Source of the DNA: Sphingopyxis sp. H073
GTDB lineage: Bacteria > Pseudomonadota > Alphaproteobacteria > Sphingomonadales > Sphingomonadaceae
Direction of reading: 5' to 3'
DNA: 64,000 bases
Assembly (NCBI RefSeq): GCF_001468395.1
Contig: NZ_LNSG01000002.1
Coordinates: forward strand, 62,001-126,000
Shown: positions 57,868 to 64,000 of the stretch, one piece after another
Position numbering within the stretch: the stretch's first letter is position 1
Layout of the letters: each line of letters opens with the position of its first letter
Program-made: the position numbers and the translations under genes
The notes under the pieces: generated by a model
Databases searched by the model: none
The model's input: only the letters and a program-made list of their open reading frames with translations
What the model was told of the DNA's origin: nothing

Positions 57868-60800
57868 CCCGCCATCAACGCCGCATTGCCGCCCGCCGCG
57901 GTGATGTCGGTCGAGATCGACTTCTCCTCGGCGAAGCGGTGCAAATAGTGCGGGCCGCCGGCTTTCGGGCCGGTGCCCGAGAGGCCGCGGCCGCCGAAGG
58001 GCTGCGAGCCGACGATTGCGCCGATCTGGTTGCGGTTGACATAGACGTTGCCGACCTGCGCGCGCGCCGCGATATGCGCCGCGACGCCGTCGATCCGCGT
58101 GTGGACGCCGAGAGTCAGGCCGTAGCCCGAGGTGTTGATCGCATCGATAAGCTGGTCGAGCTCGCCGCCCTTCCACGTCGCAACATGGAGCACGGGTCCG
58201 AAAATCTCGCGCTTGAGGTCGGTGACATGGTCGAGACGGATCAGGGCGGGCGGCACGAAATGGCCGTCGGCGGGCAGGTTCGTCCGCCCCGCCTCGGCGA
58301 TCACCCGGCCCGCCGCCCGGGCTTCGGCGACATAAGCCGCAATATTCGCTTGCGCCTCGTCGTCGATGATCGGGCCGACATCGGTCGAGAGGATCGCGGG
58401 GTCGCCGACATTGAGCTCGGCCATCGCGCCCGCGACCATCGCGATCATCGTGTCGGCGACATCTTCCTGCACGCAAAGCAGGCGGAGCGCCGAACAGCGC
58501 TGGCCCGCCGACTGGAAGGCCGAGGCGACCGCGTCGCGCGCGACCTGTTCGGGGAGCGCGGTCGAATCGACGATCATCGCGTTCGCGCCGCCGGTCTCGG
58601 CGATCAAGGTCGCGATGGGGCCGTCGCGCCCGGCGAGGCTGCGGTTGATCATCCGCGCGACCTCGGTCGAGCCGGTGAAGGCGACGCCGATGATGTCGTC
58701 ATGCCCGGTAAGCGCCGCGCCGACGGTCTCGCCGCGACCGGGGAGAAACGCAAGGACGTCGCCGGGAACCCCCGCTTCGAGCAGCAGCTCGACCGCGGCG
58801 TGCGCGATGAGCGGGGTCTGTTCGGCGGGTTTGGCGAGGACGCTGTTGCCTGCAGCAAGCGCGGCCGACACCTGCCCCAGGAAGATCGCCAGCGGGAAGT
58901 TCCACGGGCTGATCGCGACGAAGACGCCCTTGCCTTCGAGGATCAGCTCGTTGCGCTCGCCCGTGGGACCGGGGAGCGCGACGGGGTAAGTGAAGTCGGC
59001 GCGCGCCTGCGCCGCGTAATAGCGGAGGAAATCGACCGCCTCGCGCACCTCGGCGATTGCATCGACCAGCGTCTTGCCGGCTTCGTCGATCGCAAGGCCG
59101 AGGAAGAGCGCGTCGCGTTCCTCGAGCAGATCGGCGGCGCGTTCGAGGCGCGCGGCGCGGAATTCGCCGCCGGCGAGGCTCCAATCGTTCTGCGCCTTGC
59201 GCGCTGCGGCGACCGCAGCGTCGACCGTCGCACGATCGGCTTCGATCACCTGGCCGACGACAGCCCCGGTCGCGGGGTTGCGCACCGGCTCGGCGGTGCC
59301 GCTCTGCGTGACGCCGCCGACGATCGGGGCGGCGACATGGTTGCTCTGGCGGGCCTTGGCGATCGCGGCGGTGAGCGCTTCGGGGACACCGGGCTCGCCG
59401 AGGTCATAGCCGCGCGAGTTGCGGCGTGCGGGATCGAAGAGTTCGAGCCCGGTCGCGATCGATCGCGGGCTGCTCGCGATACCGCGCGGGTCGACCGCTA
59501 GCTGTTCGGGGGTGACGTCGGGGTCCGAGAATTGATGCACGAAGCTGGAGTTCGCGCCATTTTCGAGCAGGCGGCGGACGAGATAGGCGAGCAGGTCGCG
59601 GTGCGTGCCTACAGGCGCATAGACGCGCACCGGGCGCGGCGGCGGATAGAGTGCCATGATCGCATCGTGCGCGCCCTCGCCCATGCCGTGGAGCCGCTGC
59701 AGCTCATAGTCGGCGCCAACGAACAGCTCGGTCACGAAGGCGAGGGTCATCGCATTGTGGCTGGCGAAGGCCGGGAAGATGCAGTCCTGCGCATCGCGTA
59801 GGATCTGCGCGCAGTGCATATAGTTGAGATCGGTATGGTTCTTCGCGGTGAAGACCGGAAAGTCGCCGAGCCCCATCATCTGCGCGCGCTTGATCTCGGT
59901 ATCCCAATAGGCGCCCTTGACGAGGCGCATCGACAGCTTGACACCACGGGCGCGCGCCTGTGCGGCGACCCAGCGGATCGCCTCGGGCGCGCGCTTCTGA
60001 TAGGCCTGGATCACGATGCCGAGCCCGGTCCAGCCGTCGGCGATGCCCGCGTCGATCAGCGCCGCGAACACGTCCATATGCGGTTCGAGCCGGTCGCTTT
60101 CCTCGGCGTCGATCATCAGCGGGATGTTCACGTCGCGCGCCGCGCGGGCGAGGGTGATGACGCTCGGGATCAGTTCGTCACGGACACGGTCGGCCTGCAA
60201 ATATTCGTAGCGCGGATGGAGCGCCGACAGCTTGATCGAAATGCCGTGGTTGGCGTGCGGGTCGCCCGCCTTCGCATTCTTGCCGATGCGCGCGATGGCA
60301 CCCGCATAGCTGTCGTAATAGCGCCGCGCGTCTTCCGCCGTGCGCGCCGCCTCGCCGAGCATGTCGAAGCTCGCGAGTTCGGTCTTCTCCTTGTCGGCGC
60401 GCTTGACCGCGGCGTCGATCGTCTCGCCCATCACGAACTGCTGGCCGAGCAGTTTCATAGCCGCGAGCGCCGCCTGGCGGATCACCGGCTCGCCCGAGCG
60501 GCGGATCATCGACTTGAGGAGCGAGAGCGGGTTCGCCTTGCTGCCCATCGCATCGAGCATCAGCGTCGCCGACCCCAAGGAAAGCCCGCGCGCCGAGAGC
60601 GCGACGATCAGCGGGCTGTCCTCGTCCTCGCCTTCCTTCCAGCGCCGCCCAGCGATCTTGTCGCGGATCAGCGCGTTCGCGGTCGCGCTATCGGGAACGC
60701 GGAGCAGCGCCTCGGCAAGGCACATCAGCACGACACCTTCCTCGGTCGAGAGGCGGTAGCGGTTCATCAGCTGCGCGACGAGCGTCTCGCGGTCGCCCTC

Positions 60801-60956
60801 GGCCTTCGCCTTGCGGATGAGCGCAAGCCCGCGGGCGGTTGTCGCCGCGACGGTCGCGGGCGAACGGGCGAGCTCGGCGCGCAGGTCGGCGACGATATCG
60901 GTTTCGGAACGGCGGGCGAGGGCGCGAAGCGCGGCGCGATCGTTGGGCTGGGTCAT
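57864..60956 (-). CDS. putA: Bifunctional proline dehydrogenase / P5C dehydrogenase
   Basis: A 1,030-residue bifunctional enzyme. The proline dehydrogenase barrel covers about 120-470 (KGAYWDTEIKRAQMMGL; SHNAMTLAF). The P5C dehydrogenase part, about 530-1010, has GPTGERNEL, IAETGGANAMIVDS (catalytic Glu) and FQSAGQRCSALRLL (catalytic Cys). No N-terminal ribbon-helix-helix domain, so it does not autoregulate; the divergent Lrp regulator does. It oxidises proline to glutamate, feeding the nearby gdhA reaction. ATG 60956 chosen by alignment (MTQPNDRAAL). Confidence 0.96.
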   Translation of the reverse strand: MTQPNDRAALRALARRSETDIVADLRAELARSPATVAATTARGLALIRKAKAEGDRETLVAQLMNRYRLSTEEGVVLMCLAEALLRVPDSATANALIRDKIAGRRWKEGEDEDSPLIVALSARGLSLGSATLMLDAMGSKANPLSLLKSMIRRSGEPVIRQAALAAMKLLGQQFVMGETIDAAVKRADKEKTELASFDMLGEAARTAEDARRYYDSYAGAIARIGKNAKAGDPHANHGISIKLSALHPRYEYLQADRVRDELIPSVITLARAARDVNIPLMIDAEESDRLEPHMDVFAALIDAGIADGWTGLGIVIQAYQKRAPEAIRWVAAQARARGVKLSMRLVKGAYWDTEIKRAQMMGLGDFPVFTAKNHTDLNYMHCAQILRDAQDCIFPAFASHNAMTLAFVTELFVGADYELQRLHGMGEGAHDAIMALYPPPRPVRVYAPVGTHRDLLAYLVRRLLENGANSSFVHQFSDPDVTPEQLAVDPRGIASSPRSIATGLELFDPARRNSRGYDLGEPGVPEALTAAIAKARQSNHVAAPIVGGVTQSGTAEPVRNPATGAVVGQVIEADRATVDAAVAAARKAQNDWSLAGGEFRAARLERAADLLEERDALFLGLAIDEAGKTLVDAIAEVREAVDFLRYYAAQARADFTYPVALPGPTGERNELILEGKGVFVAISPWNFPLAIFLGQVSAALAAGNSVLAKPAEQTPLIAHAAVELLLEAGVPGDVLAFLPGRGETVGAALTGHDDIIGVAFTGSTEVARMINRSLAGRDGPIATLIAETGGANAMIVDSTALPEQVARDAVASAFQSAGQRCSALRLLCVQEDVADTMIAMVAGAMAELNVGDPAILSTDVGPIIDDEAQANIAAYVAEARAAGRVIAEAGRTNLPADGHFVPPALIRLDHVTDLKREIFGPVLHVATWKGGELDQLIDAINTSGYGLTLGVHTRIDGVAAHIAARAQVGNVYVNRNQIGAIVGSQPFGGRGLSGTGPKAGGPHYLHRFAEEKSISTDITAAGGNAALMAG

Positions 60957-60991
60957 GACGCGCACCCTACAGCATCGCACCGCGGCGATCC

Positions 60992-61030
60992 GACCTAATA
61001 TCGCGCCAAGGATTTATGTTTTGACCTAAT
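60992..61030. promoter_or_regulatory. Direct repeat in the putA-putR divergent promoter
   Basis: GACCTAAT at 60992-60999 and again at 61023-61030, 31 bp apart (three helical turns), in the 99-bp gap between the divergent putA and Lrp genes. Spacing and position suit binding of an Lrp-type octamer or dimer-of-dimers to both sites. Confidence 0.55.
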
Positions 61031-61055
61031 TTGTGGCTTGTTTTAGTCGATAATC

Positions 61056-61526
61056 ATGACGAAAGCCGACACGACAGTCGAATTGGATGATTTCGACCGG
61101 AAGATCCTCGCGATTCTGCGCAAGGATGGCCGCATCACCTTCACCGACCTCGCGCAGCAGGTCGGCCTGTCGAAGACGCCGTGCCAGCAGCGTGTACGCC
61201 GGCTCGTCGAGCAGGGCGTGATTTCGGGCTTTGCGGCGATCGTCGATCCGGCGAAGGTCGGGCTCGACCATGTCGCCTTCGCCGAGGTCCGCCTGTCCGA
61301 CACGCGCGAGGCGGCGCTGCGCGAATTCAACGCGGCGGTGCGGCGGATTCCCGAGATCGAGGAATGCCACATGATCGCGAGCAGTTTCGATTATCTTCTC
61401 AAGGTCCGCACGTCGGACATGCGCCGCTATCGCACCGTACTCGGCGAGAAAATATCGAGCCTGCCGCATGTCGCGAACACCTCGACCTTCGTCGTGATGG
61501 AAACGGTTCGCGAGGCGGCCCGCTGA
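61056..61526 (+). CDS. putR: Lrp/AsnC-family proline-responsive regulator
   Basis: A 156-residue regulator. HTH at about 10-50 (LDDFDRKILAILRKDGRIT, LAQQVGLSKTPCQQRVRRL) and an AsnC ligand/oligomerisation domain (HVAFAEVRLSD, IEECHMIASSFDYLLKVRT). Divergent from putA, the arrangement of PutR in Alphaproteobacteria, which activates putA in response to proline. Two GACCTAAT repeats lie between the start codons. Confidence 0.92.
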   Translation: MTKADTTVELDDFDRKILAILRKDGRITFTDLAQQVGLSKTPCQQRVRRLVEQGVISGFAAIVDPAKVGLDHVAFAEVRLSDTREAALREFNAAVRRIPEIEECHMIASSFDYLLKVRTSDMRRYRTVLGEKISSLPHVANTSTFVVMETVREAAR

Positions 61527-61577
61527 GGCGGCAGGCCCATTGACCACCGCCGCCCGCTGTGCCAATCGCGCGGGAAC

Positions 61578-61651
61578 GCGGGTGTAGCTCAATGGTAGAG
61601 CAGAAGCTTCCCAAGCTTACGACGAGGGTTCGATTCCCTTCACCCGCTCCA
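61578..61651 (+). tRNA. tRNA-Gly (anticodon CCC)
   Basis: 74 bases with encoded CCA: acceptor GCGGGTG/CACCCGC, D-arm GCTC-AATGGTA-GAGC, anticodon loop TTCCCAA (CCC), T-arm AGGG-TTCGATT-CCCT. The anticodon stem has one mismatch at its outer end. The integrase gene starts 151 bp past its 3' end, so it is the probable attachment site of the right-hand island. Confidence 0.96.
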
Positions 61652-61816
61652 TCTTGCCGCCCACGCGCAGTCGCTGATGGTTGAAAAAACCCTGAAAATC
61701 CGCTAGTTTTTGAGCATTCACTGGCTTCCGGTGATTGCCCATGATCGCGTGTAGCTGAACGATTCGGGGGCATATCCGGGGGCCTTTCCAAAGCCCCTGA
61801 ATTGCGAGGCCCCCAA

Positions 61817-63025
61817 ATGGCGCTCACCGACACCGCGATCCGCAAAGCGAAGCCAAAAGATAAGCCTTATAAGGTATCAGATTCGGGCGGCCTTTATCTT
61901 TTGGTCAATCCGATCGGCAGCAAACTTTGGCGCGTCAAATATCGCCTCCATGGAGTGGAGCGAAAACTGGCGCTCGGCGCTTATCCTACAATTACGCTCG
62001 CCGCAGCGCGAGCGGCTAGGGATGAAGCGAAAAGACAGCTCGCCCATGCCGTCGATCCCAATACCACCAAGCGGCAGGCTCGAATCGCTGCGATCATCAG
62101 CGCGGGCAACAGTTTTTCGGCGGTCGCTGAAGAGCTGATAGCAAAGCGCGAGAAGGAAGGTGTCGCAGCCGCAACACTCGAAAAGCATCGCTGGCTTTTG
62201 CGGCTGCTAGGCCCGGAGTTCGGGCGGCGGCCGGTGGCAGACATCACGCCCGCGGAATTGCTTCACGAACTCAAAAAGCAGGAACGGCGGGGGCGCTTGG
62301 AGACGGCCAAGCAGGTCCGCGCTTTCGCGAGCCGCGTTTTTCGCTACGCCGCCGCTACGGCGCGAGCCGAACGCGATCCCGCACAGATGTTGCTTGGCGC
62401 GCTCATCCAGCCGACCGTCAAACATTTCGCGGCAATCACCGACCCAATTGAGTTTGGCGCCCTACTCCGTGCGATCGAAGGGTATGTCGGCGATCCGGCG
62501 GTGATGCATGCGCTCAGGCTAGCCCCGCATGTCTTTCAGAGGCCCGGCGAACTGCGCCAGATGGAATGGGCTGAAATCGACTTCGCGAAGGCAGTTTGGA
62601 CGTTACCCGCTGCCAGGATGAAGATGCGCCAACCGCATGCGGTGCCACTGTCGCGCCAAGCACTCGCGATTCTGGAAAATATGCGTGGGCTCTCGGGCAA
62701 CGGCAGATACGTGTTCCCGTCGGTACGAACACGGACTCGACCGATCAGCGACAATACCATCAATGCAGCCCTTCGTCGGCTGGGCTACTCCAAAGAGCAG
62801 ATGACGGCCCACGGGTTCCGGACCTCGGCCTCCACATTGCTTAACGAGTCGGGAAGATGGAATCCCGATGCCATCGAACGTGCCCTTGCCCACATGGTCG
62901 CAGGAAGCATCCGGCGCATATATAATCAGTCGGCCTATTGGGCTGAACGCCTCGAGATGGCGCAATGGTGGAGTGATTATTTGTGTCAGCTACGTGATGG
63001 AAGCAATGTAGCCATCCCTCGCTAG
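61817..63025 (+). CDS. int: P4-type tyrosine integrase at tRNA-Gly
   Basis: About 402 residues from ATG 61817 (MALTDTAIRKAKPKDKPYKV). N-terminal arm-binding domain (DUF4102: SDSGGLYLLVNPIGSKLWR, LALGAYPTITLAAARAARD), a core-binding helix bundle, and a catalytic domain with RPGEL, HGFRTSA (His-x-x-Arg), LAH and the tyrosine in YNQSAYWAER. All catalytic residues seem present. It directly follows tRNA-Gly(CCC), the usual place for P4-like integrases, so it most likely recombines within the tRNA 3' end. Confidence 0.94.
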   Translation: MALTDTAIRKAKPKDKPYKVSDSGGLYLLVNPIGSKLWRVKYRLHGVERKLALGAYPTITLAAARAARDEAKRQLAHAVDPNTTKRQARIAAIISAGNSFSAVAEELIAKREKEGVAAATLEKHRWLLRLLGPEFGRRPVADITPAELLHELKKQERRGRLETAKQVRAFASRVFRYAAATARAERDPAQMLLGALIQPTVKHFAAITDPIEFGALLRAIEGYVGDPAVMHALRLAPHVFQRPGELRQMEWAEIDFAKAVWTLPAARMKMRQPHAVPLSRQALAILENMRGLSGNGRYVFPSVRTRTRPISDNTINAALRRLGYSKEQMTAHGFRTSASTLLNESGRWNPDAIERALAHMVAGSIRRIYNQSAYWAERLEMAQWWSDYLCQLRDGSNVAIPR

Positions 63026-63031
63026 GAGAAG

Positions 63032-63886
63032 ATGGTGGAGGAACGAACGGAAGTTTTGCCGCTCCGCAGGGTTGCAGCCCGCTTCATCAACACCGATGAG
63101 CAGAGCGGCCTTGCCGAGCTTGACCGCATCACGGCGGGTGCCTCGCGCGGCATCCAGAAACGATACTGGCTCTGGTCCACCTCATTTGCGGCCACCGCTT
63201 TCGCGACAACCGTTACACTTCTTCCTGGGCTCGCCCTCACTTTCGATGAGGCGCCCGGCGCCGATGCAGTCAGGCTGATTGGATTGGGCTGTTCTGGATT
63301 GATGATCGCGGTTGGCGCATCCTGGCGCGTGTTTCAATACGGCGGGATGCAGGCATCTACGCCGCAGAATCCTGTCTATGCGGACCCGGGAGACTCTGCC
63401 GTCCGCAATCTGGAACGACTGTTCGCCATCCTTCAACTCGAAACGTCGCCGCGCGCCTTTTACCTCAACCGAAATGGCGCGCGCCGCTACGTTGACCATC
63501 GCTATTTCTTCGGAAAGCTTCGCGCCGCCCATGTGGCCAAAAGCAGCACGATCCGCAACGCGCTCTTCGGCCCTGCGGGCCTCTGGTTCGACCGCGAACT
63601 GTTCCTTGAGGCGGACGTCGACAAACTGATCGCTGACGCCAAGGCCAAACCGAGTCGCAAGGGGGCGCCGAAGCAGTACGATCATACCAATGCAATCATC
63701 GCGCTGATTGATCACCCTAAGGTGCGGGCGCTCGACATATCGAAGAAGCGCGGCAATCAGAGGGAAATCATCGAGCTTCTCGAAGATTGGTATCGCAGCA
63801 GGCGCTTAAAGGTGCCCAGCGAGACGCAGCTGGCGCCTTACGCAAACCAAATTCTGGAGACGATCGCGAAAAATCGTTCGTCTTAA
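63032..63886 (+). CDS. Membrane protein of unknown function, island cargo
   Basis: A 284-residue protein. Two hydrophobic segments at about 52-72 (FAATAFATTVTLLPGLALTF) and 80-97 (RLIGLGCSGLMIAVGASW) sit between a short cytosolic N-terminus and a long hydrophilic C-terminal domain with FFGKLRAAHVAKSSTIRNAL and a basic segment near 210. AGGAG is three bases before ATG 63032 and 6 bp after the integrase stop, so co-transcribed. No family recognised. Two-helix membrane proteins are common phage-defence components, but nothing more can be said. Confidence 0.65.
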   Translation: MVEERTEVLPLRRVAARFINTDEQSGLAELDRITAGASRGIQKRYWLWSTSFAATAFATTVTLLPGLALTFDEAPGADAVRLIGLGCSGLMIAVGASWRVFQYGGMQASTPQNPVYADPGDSAVRNLERLFAILQLETSPRAFYLNRNGARRYVDHRYFFGKLRAAHVAKSSTIRNALFGPAGLWFDRELFLEADVDKLIADAKAKPSRKGAPKQYDHTNAIIALIDHPKVRALDISKKRGNQREIIELLEDWYRSRRLKVPSETQLAPYANQILETIAKNRSS

Positions 63887-63895
63887 TCGAACCCT

Positions 63896-63953
63896 GAATT
63901 ACCGGGGAACCACGCATTTGCGTGGTTTCCGGATTGGGGAATTACCGGGGAAC
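63896..63953. repeat. 15-bp direct repeat flanking a hairpin
   Basis: GAATTACCGGGGAAC occurs at 63896-63910 and 63939-63953. Between them is a perfect hairpin AACCACGC-ATTT-GCGTGGTT (63908-63927) that starts ten bases after the first unit. It begins 10 bp past the membrane-protein stop. It may be a terminator plus operator, or part of a repeat array running past the window end. The last 47 bp hold no gene. Confidence 0.6.
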
Positions 63954-64000
63954 AGCCACGAACGGTGGATTCCCAGTACACCCGCATGCCGTTGGAACTG

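Noticed and set aside
1-64000. CRISPR arrays, rRNA genes, complete insertion sequences
   Set aside because: No regularly spaced repeats, rRNA-like stretches or transposase genes with terminal inverted repeats were seen.

Overview
The window is high-GC alphaproteobacterial DNA, most likely a Sphingopyxis-type sphingomonad. Supporting signs are a lasso-peptide core identical, as far as I remember it, to sphingopyxin I of Sphingopyxis alaskensis, and core genes of sphingomonad type (Lrp-regulated putA without a DNA-binding domain, a CC_3452-like secreted protein, a fused ribA). The assignment rests on recognition, not on a database search.

Layout. (1) 1-16.3 kb is an accessory region with the gene set of sphingomonad integrative/conjugative elements. 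It holds a DUF6499-like gene cut by the window edge, two DUF736 genes, an MNT-HEPN fusion, a SLOG/DUF2493 protein, an AbiEi/AbiEii toxin-antitoxin pair with a clear palindromic operator, a Toprim protein, a metallopeptidase-like protein next to a zinc-finger protein, a large ParB, DUF2958, a DUF6771-like protein, and two adjacent SRAP (HMCES/YedK) proteins of which only one keeps its catalytic residues. (2) 16.5-19.5 kb is a quorum-sensing block: LuxR, then luxI, a phytanoyl-CoA-type dioxygenase and a GntR regulator. The last three are joined by 4-bp ATGA overlaps. (3) 19.8-29.0 kb is a lasso-peptide locus. On the plus strand lie an ECF sigma factor, a FecR anti-sigma factor, an STN-bearing TonB receptor and a lasso isopeptidase. 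On the minus strand lie precursor 1, the B protein (RRE plus protease), the C protein (lactam synthetase) and a second, different precursor. (4) A tRNA-Gly(GCC) at 29.5 kb has its 3' end facing this accessory DNA and is the probable chromosome/island boundary.

(5) 29.5-61.6 kb looks like core chromosome: thioredoxin-TPR, Lon N-domain protein, a sigma factor, a UbiH-like hydroxylase, Rsh, an HxlR regulator with its operators, a LytS/LytTR two-component system, ribA, xthA, lolA, a retropepsin-like protease, ftsK, gdhA, a CycH-like TPR protein, putA and its Lrp regulator. Within it, 44.9-54.7 kb is an unusual four-gene operon: a pentaheme cytochrome, an HbpS-domain lipoprotein, an outer-membrane barrel, and a 1,443-residue decaheme cytochrome fused to LVIVD repeats. 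It resembles a porin-cytochrome electron conduit. (6) A second tRNA-Gly (CCC) at 61.6 kb is followed at once by a P4-type tyrosine integrase, so a second island starts there and runs out of the window.

How the parts fit. The lasso locus reads as a closed circuit: make two related lasso peptides, sense and import them or their cargo through a TonB receptor that signals via FecR/sigma, then linearise them with the isopeptidase. No ABC exporter is present, as is usual for isopeptidase-type clusters. The neighbouring LuxI/LuxR block could tie production to cell density, but that is inference.
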